Assembly (NCBI RefSeq): GCF_000717185.1
Contig: NZ_JNYE01000098.1
Span: 1-29,867 of the forward strand
From: Kitasatospora phosalacinea
GTDB lineage: Bacteria > Actinomycetota > Actinomycetes > Streptomycetales > Streptomycetaceae
Length of the DNA: 29,867 nucleotides
Direction: 5' to 3'
The notes beneath the pieces are model-generated. The model worked only from the letters and a program-made list of their open reading frames with translations. It was not told the origin of the DNA and searched no databases. This document shows positions 23,661 through 29,867 of the stretch, in pieces (positions within the stretch are counted from its first letter, which is position 1; the number at the start of each line of letters is the position of its first letter). Both the position numbers and the translations under genes were made by a program.

Positions 23661-24048
23661 GGCACCGATCGTGGCAGCGGGGTGTTACGCGGTCACGAAA
23701 CGCGGGTGAAGTCTGGAAGGGGTCTCGGCGTCGGAACCTCCGCCCCCGCATCCCCGCAGGTCGAACCGCTGATCGTCGACGCGCGTAGTAGCCGTAGCCG
23801 TAGCAGCCGCAGCGGCCCGGGCGGCGGGGCCGGGTCCGTAGGGGGCGGCGGCGGGCGCGGGCGGATGACGGCCGTCCGCGCCCGCCGTTCGGCGTGGGCC
23901 CGACACGGACCAGCCTGCCACCGCCGCCGGGCGGCCGGGACCTTGACGAACCCTTGGTAAAGGTCCGGGAGTTGGCGCCCTAGCCAGGCGCCGCACGGGG
24001 AAGCGGGCCGCCGCCGGGCCGCGGCGGGGCGGCGGGGCGGCGGCGGGT
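23661..24048. other. Noncoding gap with inverted repeats
   Basis: No convincing gene lies in these 388 nt between the small membrane protein gene and the BCCT transporter stop. They contain a CGTAGC-type trinucleotide-like repeat at 23785-23815 and a 7-bp perfect inverted repeat GGACCTT/AAGGTCC with a 15-nt loop at 23938-23966. Two further elements are GGCGCC/GGCGCC with a 7-nt spacer (23974-23992) and a CCGCCG/CGGCGG hairpin at 24011-24027. The last is 22 nt past the transporter stop and could terminate it. Confidence 0.5.
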
Positions 24049-25692
24049 TCACTCCTGCGGGCGAGACCGGTCGGGGTACTCCTCGCCGACGCTCGCGCCG
24101 ACCGCGTCGCGCAGGCCGTGCGAGGGGTGGGCGCGGGGGCCGCCCGCGGCGGGGTCGGTGCGCAGCTCGCGGACCAGGGCCACGCACAGGCCCAGCATCA
24201 CCAGCACGAACGGGAGCGCGACCAGGATCGTGGCGTTCTGCAGCGCCGTCAGCCCGCCCGCCAGCAGCAGCGCGGCGGCCACCGCCGCCATCAGCACGCC
24301 CCAGGCCACCACCAGCCAGGTGCGCGGGTGCAGGGCGCCGCCGGAGGAGAGCGAGCCGAGCACCAGGGAGGCCGAGTCGGCGGAGGTGATGAAGTACAGC
24401 ATCACCAGCAGCACCGCGATCACGCTGGTGACCGCGCCCAGCGGCAGCGCCTCCAGCATCTCGAACAGTCCGGCGTCCGCGCCGCGCGGGATGGTCGCGA
24501 CCAGGTCGGCCGCGCCGGTCGCCTGCAGCCGGATCGCCGAGCCGCCCATCACCACGAACCACACCGCCGTCGCCCCGCTGGGCACCAGCAGCACGCCGAC
24601 CAGGAACTGGCGGACCGTCCGGCCCCGGGAGATCCGGGCGATGAAGGTGCCGACGAACGGCGCCCAGGACAGCCACCACGCCCAGTAGAAGACCGTCCAG
24701 GAGCCCAGCCAGTCCTCGTCCGTGAAGGCCCCGGTCTGGGTGGCCATCACCGCCAGGTCGGACAGGTAGCCGCCGACCGTCGCGGGCAGCGCGTCCAGCA
24801 CGAAGACCGTCGGGCCGACCACGAACACGAACACCATCAGCACGCAGGCCAGCACCACGCTGGTGGTCGACAGCCACTTCACGCCCCGGTGCACGCCCGA
24901 CATCGCGGACAGCACGAACGCGCTGCCCAGCGCCGCGATCACCACCAGCTCGACGCCCTCGGTGGCCCGGATGTCGGTGACGTAGCCCAGGCCGCCCGCG
25001 ACCTGGATCGCGCCCAGGCCCAGGCTGGTCGCCGAGCCGAACACCGTCGCGAACACCGACAGCAGGTCGATCAGCCGCCCCTTCCAGCCGTTCGCCCCGC
25101 GCTCGCCGATCAGCGGCACGAACGCCGCCGACATCCGGTTGCCCCGGCCCTTGCGGAAGGTGGTGTACGCCAGCGCCAGGCCGCCCACCGCGTAGATCGC
25201 CCACGGGTGCAGCGTCCAGTGGAACAGCGAGAACTCCAGCGCCTGTTGCGCCGCCGCCGGGGTCTGCGGCTCCAGCCCCGAGCCCGGCTGCGGCTGCGCG
25301 TACAACTGCAGCGGCTCGCCGACGCCGTAGAACAGCAGGCCGATGCCCATCCCGGCGGAGAACATCATCGCGATCCAGGCCAGCGTGGAGAACTCCGGCT
25401 GCTCGCCGTCCCGGCCCAGCGGGATCCGGCCGTACCGGCTGACCGCCAGCACCACCGCGAGCAGCAGGAACACGTCCGCGGCGACCACGAACAGCCAGCC
25501 GAAGTTGTGCAGCACCCAGGCCAGCGCGGCGTCCGAGGCCCGGCCCAGCGAGTCCTCCGCGAACACGCCCCAGGCCACCACCCCCAGCACGGCGGCCGCG
25601 CCGACCCCGAACACCACCCGGTCGATCGGGAAGGCGTCCTGGTCCGGCGCGGGGGGCTGACGGTCCGTCGGGGGCACAGCAGATGTGGACAT
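24049..25692 (-). CDS. BCCT-family transporter (betaine/choline/carnitine type)
   Basis: This 547-aa integral membrane protein has the 12-helix BCCT fold, importing quaternary ammonium compounds such as glycine betaine or choline with Na+ or H+. Family motifs include the Gly-rich unwound helix MMFSAGMGIGLLFYGVGEP (about residues 106-124), the aromatic substrate-site helix VFYWAWWLSWAPFVGTFIA, and the adjacent cytoplasmic signature ARISRGRTVRQF. LYFITSADSASLVLG near residue 440 is the conserved late helix. The Gly-Met-Gly-Ile-Gly sequence in helix 3 is the form usually linked to Na+-coupled carriers, in contrast to Gly-Met-Gly-Ala/Asp variants. The C-terminus is short, without the long osmosensing tail of BetP. 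I choose ATG 25692; an upstream ATG at 25737 would add 15 basic residues. It follows the TetR gene by 87 nt on the same strand; co-transcription is possible. Confidence 0.92.
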   Translation of the reverse strand: MSTSAVPPTDRQPPAPDQDAFPIDRVVFGVGAAAVLGVVAWGVFAEDSLGRASDAALAWVLHNFGWLFVVAADVFLLLAVVLAVSRYGRIPLGRDGEQPEFSTLAWIAMMFSAGMGIGLLFYGVGEPLQLYAQPQPGSGLEPQTPAAAQQALEFSLFHWTLHPWAIYAVGGLALAYTTFRKGRGNRMSAAFVPLIGERGANGWKGRLIDLLSVFATVFGSATSLGLGAIQVAGGLGYVTDIRATEGVELVVIAALGSAFVLSAMSGVHRGVKWLSTTSVVLACVLMVFVFVVGPTVFVLDALPATVGGYLSDLAVMATQTGAFTDEDWLGSWTVFYWAWWLSWAPFVGTFIARISRGRTVRQFLVGVLLVPSGATAVWFVVMGGSAIRLQATGAADLVATIPRGADAGLFEMLEALPLGAVTSVIAVLLVMLYFITSADSASLVLGSLSSGGALHPRTWLVVAWGVLMAAVAAALLLAGGLTALQNATILVALPFVLVMLGLCVALVRELRTDPAAGGPRAHPSHGLRDAVGASVGEEYPDRSRPQE

Positions 25693-25779
25693 AACCGGAA
25701 CTATCCCCACGATCCGGCGCGCGGACCGGCGCGGCACGCCGGAACCGGGCGGGGCCGGAGGGGGGCCGGACGGGGCGGC

Positions 25780-26418
25780 TCAGGAGGACAGCGGCGCCGG
25801 CGGCTCGTACGGGGTCAGCACCAGCCGGACCATCTCCTCCAGCCGGGTGCGGGCGTCGTCCAGCGTGGTCCGCCCCGTCACCCAGGCCGTCAACTCGCCC
25901 TGCCAGGCGTGCCCCACCATGTGCCGCACCAAGTCCCCGGAGGCCGGCGGGACCTCCGGCATCACCGCCCCCAGCGCCGCCCGGTCCGCCCGGGCCAGGC
26001 CCTGCAGCGCCTCACTGGCGAACGGGTCCGTGGACGTCGCCACCGCCACCCGCAGCCGGGCCAGCTCCGGCTGCCGCTGGTAGGCCCGCATCCCCCGCCG
26101 CACGAACCGCACCGCCCGCTCGGTCGGCGAGGCGCTGCGCCCCGCCCCCACCTCGCCGACCAGGTCGGCGAGCAGCAGCCGGTGCCAGTCCGCTATCGCG
26201 GCGGCGAGCAGGTGGTCCTTCGACGAGAAGTACCGGTAAGCGGTACCGAGGGCCACGCCAGAACGCTCCGACACCTGTTTCATCTGGAGCCGTTCCACGC
26301 CGATCTCGGTCACCAGGGCCAGGGCGGCGGACAGGAGGGAGCCGCGGCGTTCGAGCTGACGGGGGGACATCGCCTCCACCGGACGAGGTGACAGGTCAAC
26401 CTTGGTCACCCGAACCAT
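25780..26418 (-). CDS. TetR-family regulator, KstR-like
   Basis: This 212-aa repressor has an N-terminal TetR helix-turn-helix (about residues 24-70), with RLQMKQVSERSGVALGTAYR followed by YFSSKDHLLAAAIADW. That block and the C-terminal pattern HAWQGELTAWVTGRTTLDDA followed by RLEEMVRLVL resemble KstR, the actinobacterial repressor of sterol and lipid catabolism, which is released by an acyl-CoA-type ligand. It follows the acyl-CoA thioesterase gene on the same strand after 39 nt, so they probably form an operon. A KstR-type operator overlaps the operon promoter. Start is uncertain: ATG 26418 is annotated, but TATCAT overlaps it and could be a -10 box, in which case ATG 26370 (MSPRQLERR) would be used. 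A 24-nt nested palindrome lies between the two. Confidence 0.88.
   Translation of the reverse strand: MVRVTKVDLSPRPVEAMSPRQLERRGSLLSAALALVTEIGVERLQMKQVSERSGVALGTAYRYFSSKDHLLAAAIADWHRLLLADLVGEVGAGRSASPTERAVRFVRRGMRAYQRQPELARLRVAVATSTDPFASEALQGLARADRAALGAVMPEVPPASGDLVRHMVGHAWQGELTAWVTGRTTLDDARTRLEEMVRLVLTPYEPPAPLSS
26387..26410. promoter_or_regulatory. Nested palindrome at the TetR gene start
   Basis: GGTGAC and GTCACC are perfect arms 12 nt apart, enclosing the second palindrome AGGT-CA-ACCT. It lies just inside the frame if ATG 26418 is the start but would be in the leader if ATG 26370 is used, where it could serve as an autoregulatory operator. Confidence 0.4.
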
Positions 26419-26457
26419 GATACGGGGCGGCCCCTCGGCGCGGTACGACGCGAGAGG

Positions 26458-27402
26458 TCACCGGTGGGTGACGACCGCCCCCCGGCCCGTGCCGGGGCGC
26501 TTCGGGCGCAGCTCGCGCAGCAGGGTCTCCTGGACGGCGGAGGCCACCAGCGCCCCGTCCCGGTCGTAGAACTCGCCCATCGCCAGGCCCCGGCCGTCCG
26601 ACGCGGACGGGCTGCGCTGCGCGAACAGCAGCCACTCGTCGGCGCGGAACGGGCGGTGGAACCACATCGCGTGGTCCAGCGAGGCCAGGGAGACCCGGGG
26701 CTCCTCGACCCGGTGCACCCGGTGCGGCTGCAGGTGCAGCGCCGCGGTGGAGGCCAGCGTCAGGTCGGAGAGGTACGTCAGCGCGCAGACCTGCAGCAGC
26801 GGGTCGTCCCCGGGCAGCGGCCGGTCCGTCCGCAGCCAGACGAACTGCTGCGGGGCGCCCGGCACTTCCGGCGGCAGGCCGGGCGCACCGGCCGGGACGA
26901 AGCGCATCTGCAGGGCGCGGAAGACGGCCGCGTTCGCGAACTCCTCCGGGGCGTCCCGCTCCCAGGCCAGGTACGGGTCCGGCAGTTCCTCCGGGCCCGG
27001 CACCGGCGGCATCGTGCGCTGCCGGTCGTCCGCCGCCTCCGGGCGCTTGAACGAGGCCGCCATGGTGAAGATCACCTCGCCGCGCTGCACCGCCGTCACC
27101 CGCCGGGTCGCGTACGAGCTGCCGTCCCGGGCCCGGTCCACCTGGTAGACGATCGGACGGCGCGGGTCGCCCGGCCGCAGGAAGTACCCGTGCAGGCTGT
27201 GCACCCCGCGGCCCGCCGCCACCGTGCGCCCGGCCGAGGTCAGCGCCTGGGCCGCGACCTGCCCGCCGAAGGCGCGCAGCGGGGCGCCCGCGTGGCAGTG
27301 GCCCCGGAACAGGTTCTCCTCCAGCTCCTCGATGCCGAGCAGGTCCGCGAAGGAACGCAGGCCGGAGGGGCGGTCGGGCGTCGGGACGGTGGGGGCGGTC
27401 AC
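26458..27402 (-). CDS. tesB: Acyl-CoA thioesterase II
   Basis: This 314-aa double-hotdog thioesterase hydrolyses medium- and long-chain acyl-CoA to free fatty acid and CoA in the cytoplasm. The N-terminal hotdog has FRGHCHAGAPLRAFGGQVAA, VHSLHGYFLRPGD and RDGSSYATRRVTAVQRGEVI. The C-terminal hotdog carries the catalytic Asp in LASLDHAMWFHRPFRAD, the Ser/Thr pair in LTLASTAALH, and the catalytic Gln in LVASAVQETLLREL. Residues of the Asp-Thr-Gln triad of Escherichia coli TesB are all present. Start GTG 27402. It is the first gene of an operon with the KstR-like regulator, and its promoter (TAGCAT on the minus strand) is covered by a KstR-type operator. This suggests control by lipid or sterol breakdown products. 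Normal length and codon use. Confidence 0.94.
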   Translation of the reverse strand: MTAPTVPTPDRPSGLRSFADLLGIEELEENLFRGHCHAGAPLRAFGGQVAAQALTSAGRTVAAGRGVHSLHGYFLRPGDPRRPIVYQVDRARDGSSYATRRVTAVQRGEVIFTMAASFKRPEAADDRQRTMPPVPGPEELPDPYLAWERDAPEEFANAAVFRALQMRFVPAGAPGLPPEVPGAPQQFVWLRTDRPLPGDDPLLQVCALTYLSDLTLASTAALHLQPHRVHRVEEPRVSLASLDHAMWFHRPFRADEWLLFAQRSPSASDGRGLAMGEFYDRDGALVASAVQETLLRELRPKRPGTGRGAVVTHR

Positions 27403-27412
27403 CGGCTCATGC

Positions 27413-27426
27413 TAGAACACGTTGCA
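27413..27426. promoter_or_regulatory. KstR-type operator on the tesB promoter
   Basis: TAGAACACGTTGCA fits the motif TnnAACnnGTTnnA described for KstR of mycobacteria and rhodococci, quoted from memory. On the minus strand it overlaps TAGCAT (27414-27409), the probable -10 box 7 nt upstream of GTG 27402. A bound repressor would block transcription of tesB and of the regulator's own gene. Confidence 0.65.
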
Positions 27427-27531
27427 GTGGGCGGCTCCTGTGGTGCCCGTCACGCGGGAGCGGCCCGCGCGGCGCCCAGCGGCCCCCACCGCCCCCGCCG
27501 CAGCCCCAGCGGCCCTGTCGGCGGCGGAGGT

Positions 27532-27537
27532 TAGCGT
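27532..27537 (+). promoter_or_regulatory. -10 box of the SWIM gene (leaderless)
   Basis: TAGCGT ends 7 nt before ATG 27545, so the transcript should begin at or next to the start codon. There is no Shine-Dalgarno sequence and no clear -35. The 142-nt gap is shared with the divergent tesB promoter. Confidence 0.5.
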
Positions 27538-27544
27538 TCCGCCC

Positions 27545-28912
27545 ATGACCCCGGCCGTTCACGCCCTGCGCTACCTGCAGCCCTCCGCGCTCCGCCCCCA
27601 CCGGCTGGACCTCGCCACCAGCGGTGGCGCCACCCCGCACAGCGCGGCCGACCACCCCCGGTTCTTCACCGGTGCGCTGCGCCACCCCGACGCCGCGGCC
27701 GCCGCCCTGCTCGCCGTCGCCGACGTCGCCGCCACCCGCTACCACCGGCCCACCGGCGCCGCCTCGCTCGACCCCGTGGTCACCGCCGACGGCGACCGGC
27801 TGCGCTTCGAGTCCTTCTCCGGCTGCGGCGGCGTGCACGCCCGGCTCGACGTCCTGCCCGAGGGCCTCGACGGCGCCGCCACCGGCCACGGCACCACCAA
27901 CGTCGACGTCAACGCCCCGCTGCGCGAGGCGCTGCGTCTGCGTGCTCCCGGCGAACGGCTGCAACTCGCCGTCGGCGCCGAGGAGATGGCCGTCGCGGTC
28001 GGCGCCGACACCCTGGTCGAACGCAAGGTCCCGCTGCCCGCCCGCTGGCTCAAGGGCTTCGCCGAGACCCAGGTCCTCACCGCCCGCTTCGACCTGCGCG
28101 CCGACCTGCCCGCCGCCGAGGCCGTCCGTTTCCTGCGCACCCTCCCGGCCACCGGCCGCGGCACCGTCCGCTGGGTCGTCCCGGCCGGGCCGGGCCTGCG
28201 CCCCACCTCCCGGCCCGGCCCCGGTGCGATCTGCCTGCCCGGCCCCGAACGCCTCGCCGCGCTGCGCCCGCTGCTGCGCCACGCCACCGGCCTGCGCGTC
28301 TACGCCCCGCCCGGCACCCCCGGCGGACCCACCGCCTCGGCCTGGGAACTCGGCCTTCCCGGCGGCCGGTTGACCCTCACCCTGTCGCCCGACAGCTCCC
28401 GCGGCTTCTCCGGCGAGGGCGGCCTGCTCGACCTGCTCGCCGACCCCGCGGGCACGCCCACCGGCACGGAGGAGGACGTCGAGGCGCTCACCGCCCTGCT
28501 CGCCTGGGACCCGCGGATCGAACCCGCCGACCTCGCCGAGGACTCCGGCCTGACCCCCGACCGTGTCCGCACCGCCCTCGCCCACCTCGCCACCTCCGGC
28601 CAGATCGGCTACGACCTCGCCGAAGCCGCCCACTTCCACCGCCGCCTCCCCTACGAGAGCGGCCGCGCCGAGGACCGCAACCCCCGGCTGCGCTCCGCCC
28701 GCGCCCTGCTCGCCGCCGACGCCGTCGGCCCGGCCGTCGGGGACGTCCGGATCGTCACCGTCGGCGACCACGCCCACCACGTCCGGGTCGCCGCCGACGG
28801 CGCCGCCCTCGGCTGCACCTGCCGCTGGTGGGCCCGCCACCGCGGCGGCCGCGGGCCGTGCAGCCACGTGCTCGCGGTCCGGATGACGACGGACGGGGAG
28901 GCGCAGCGGTGA
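27545..28912 (+). CDS. SWIM zinc-finger protein
   Basis: This 455-aa protein has a SWIM zinc finger near its C-terminus: C424-x-C426-x12-C439-x-H441 within LGCTCRWW and GPCSHVLAV. SWIM domains bind DNA or proteins. The large N-terminal part is conserved in SWIM proteins of bacterial MoxR/VWA gene clusters (as in the yeh genes of Escherichia coli), where the molecular role is not settled. It contains a likely winged-helix stretch in LAEDSGLTPDRVRTALAHLA (about residues 338-357), just before the finger region. ATG 27545 is 7 nt after a TAGCGT box, giving a leaderless message; the longer upstream frame is low-complexity Pro/Ala. Its stop overlaps the start of the next gene (GTGA), so both belong to one operon that runs out of the window. 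Confidence 0.9.
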   Translation: MTPAVHALRYLQPSALRPHRLDLATSGGATPHSAADHPRFFTGALRHPDAAAAALLAVADVAATRYHRPTGAASLDPVVTADGDRLRFESFSGCGGVHARLDVLPEGLDGAATGHGTTNVDVNAPLREALRLRAPGERLQLAVGAEEMAVAVGADTLVERKVPLPARWLKGFAETQVLTARFDLRADLPAAEAVRFLRTLPATGRGTVRWVVPAGPGLRPTSRPGPGAICLPGPERLAALRPLLRHATGLRVYAPPGTPGGPTASAWELGLPGGRLTLTLSPDSSRGFSGEGGLLDLLADPAGTPTGTEEDVEALTALLAWDPRIEPADLAEDSGLTPDRVRTALAHLATSGQIGYDLAEAAHFHRRLPYESGRAEDRNPRLRSARALLAADAVGPAVGDVRIVTVGDHAHHVRVAADGAALGCTCRWWARHRGGRGPCSHVLAVRMTTDGEAQR

Positions 28913-29867
28913 GCACCGAGGACCTCGTGACCGCGATCCGCGCGGGCGACCTCCCCGCGGTCGCCCGCCTCGTCGAGGCGATGCCGGACGCCCGGCGCCG
29001 GGCCGAACTGCCCCGGCTCAAGCAGCTGCGCCGCGAACTGCGCGACAGCGCGACCTCCCGCGCCGGGGCGGCCACCGCCCTGCTGATCGCCGGGGCCGTC
29101 TGCCACAGCGCCCCCGCCGAGGCCGCCGACTGGCTGGCCCGCGGCGAGATCGACGGTGCCGCCGGCTGGGACCGCCCGCCGCTGATCGACCTCCTGCACG
29201 CGCAACCCGAGGACTGGCAGCGGGAAGTGGGCCTCCGGCTGGCCCGCCGCCGCGCCGGCCGGGCCGACGGGTGGGGCTCGATGGCGCTCTTCGGCGTCGC
29301 CGAGCACCTGCTGCGCCGCACCGGCACCCCGCCGCCCGCCGAACCGACCCTGACCGTCGACTGGATGCGTGACCGCAGTTTTCCCCGCTTCTGGAGCGCC
29401 CTCACCGTCCTGTCGCCCGACACCGACCTCTACACCCGCCTGCGCGCCGACAGCTTCACCCCCGTCCTGGCCCCGCTGGTCTTCGACGGCCCCACCGCCC
29501 TGTGGTTCGACCGCCCCCGCGGCGCCAGGGCCGACACCGAACGCTGGCCCACCGTCCTCACCATGCTCACCGCCGACGGCACGATCGACCGCGCCTCCTT
29601 CCTGGCCCGCGGCTTCGCCCGACTGGCCCGCGGCGGCGCCGTCGGCGAACAGCGCACCTACCTGGACCTGGTGACCAGGCTGGAACCCGTGACGGGTGAA
29701 CTGGCTGTCAATCGGCGGGCGTTGTTGGCGATGTTGGACGGGGATTCGGTGGTGGCGCGGCCGGAGAAGAAGTTGGTGCGGGTGTTGTTGGGGTGGTTGG
29801 AGCGGGTGGGGGGGGGTGGTCGGGTGGGGGTGGCGTTGCGGGCGGTGGCGGGGTGTCTGGGGCATCC
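28909..29867 (+). CDS. Partial large hypothetical protein (probable DUF6493-like) downstream of the SWIM gene
   Basis: The frame starts at GTG 28909, overlaps the SWIM gene stop by 4 nt (GTGA) and stays open for 319 codons to the window edge, so only the N-terminal part is seen. It starts with STEDLVTAIRAGDLPAVARL and is helix-rich with repeated Leu/Ala/Arg patterns, like HEAT-type or ankyrin-like repeat proteins. Trp residues recur (EAADWLARGE, PEDWQREVG, TVDWMRDRSF). Position and length fit the DUF6493-type proteins that often follow a SWIM gene in streptomycetes, but I make that link from memory and context only. No membrane segment or catalytic motif is visible. Codon choice switches sharply near 29690 from C-ending to TTG/GTG/CGG/GGG codons, and a run of nine G follows at 29808-29816. 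Confidence 0.75.
   Translation, partial: MSTEDLVTAIRAGDLPAVARLVEAMPDARRRAELPRLKQLRRELRDSATSRAGAATALLIAGAVCHSAPAEAADWLARGEIDGAAGWDRPPLIDLLHAQPEDWQREVGLRLARRRAGRADGWGSMALFGVAEHLLRRTGTPPPAEPTLTVDWMRDRSFPRFWSALTVLSPDTDLYTRLRADSFTPVLAPLVFDGPTALWFDRPRGARADTERWPTVLTMLTADGTIDRASFLARGFARLARGGAVGEQRTYLDLVTRLEPVTGELAVNRRALLAMLDGDSVVARPEKKLVRVLLGWLERVGGGGRVGVALRAVAGCLGH

Noticed and set aside
23688..23702. GTGACCGCGTAACAC upstream of the small membrane protein as a CRP-type site
   Set aside because: The half-site spacing is one base longer than the consensus I know, so a match is not supported.
23785..23815. CGTAGC-type simple repeat considered as part of a CRISPR or coding repeat
   Set aside because: Too short, no spacers and not in a supported gene; best seen as a small simple repeat.
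23685..23996. Possible 103-aa protein on the minus strand upstream of the small membrane protein, and an 84-aa plus-strand frame starting at GTG 23706
   Set aside because: Both are low-complexity, include a simple trinucleotide repeat, lack ribosome binding sites and show no family resemblance.

Overview
The window is very GC-rich, almost fully coding, and uses strongly G/C-ending codons, many GTG starts, 4-nt ATGA/GTGA gene overlaps and several promoters whose TAGnnT -10 box lies 6-7 nt from an ATG (apparent leaderless mRNAs). Together with the gene families present, this points to a chromosomal segment of a Streptomyces/Kitasatospora-type actinomycete. No phage, insertion sequence, CRISPR array, rRNA or tRNA was seen.

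Left part (1-8.95 kb): a purine-oxidation locus. A PucR-type regulator (7355-8947, +) diverges from a minus-strand cluster encoding the three xanthine dehydrogenase subunits in the order FAD, 2Fe-2S and molybdopterin, joined by 4-nt overlaps. An AzgA-type purine permease and XdhC, the factor that matures the molybdenum cofactor, follow. A strong hairpin after the dehydrogenase genes and another after the permease suggest three transcription or processing segments.

Middle part (8.97-19.8 kb): a membrane-anchored esterase-like protein, a ROK sugar kinase, a secreted gamma-glutamyltransferase, exonuclease III and a hypothetical protein. A PadR regulator then overlaps a MacB/FtsX-type ABC exporter (ATPase plus 756-aa permease). 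The PadR gene and the divergent hypothetical gene share a short promoter region with a 32-bp near-palindrome. After a three-hairpin terminator and a 0.6-kb G-rich gap comes a small secreted, C-terminally anchored protein.

Right part (19.9-29.9 kb): an overlapping gene pair predicted to act on ether lipids (an alkylglycerol-monooxygenase-like hydroxylase and a YhhN/TMEM86 lysoplasmalogenase), divergent from an orphan DUF2398/TIGR02678 protein, a family otherwise known from the Wadjet (Jet) plasmid-defence cassette. Next are a divergent cold-shock-domain protein, a small membrane protein and a BCCT transporter, then a KstR-like TetR regulator with an acyl-CoA thioesterase II. A KstR-type operator sits on the thioesterase promoter. 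The window ends in a SWIM zinc-finger gene overlapping a large gene, cut by the window edge, that is probably the start of a MoxR/VWA/SWIM-type cluster.

The best candidates for something undescribed are the ether-lipid gene pair, the orphan and internally shortened DUF2398 protein, and the SWIM-led operon running off the right edge. No complete, clearly new multi-gene system could be proven from sequence alone.
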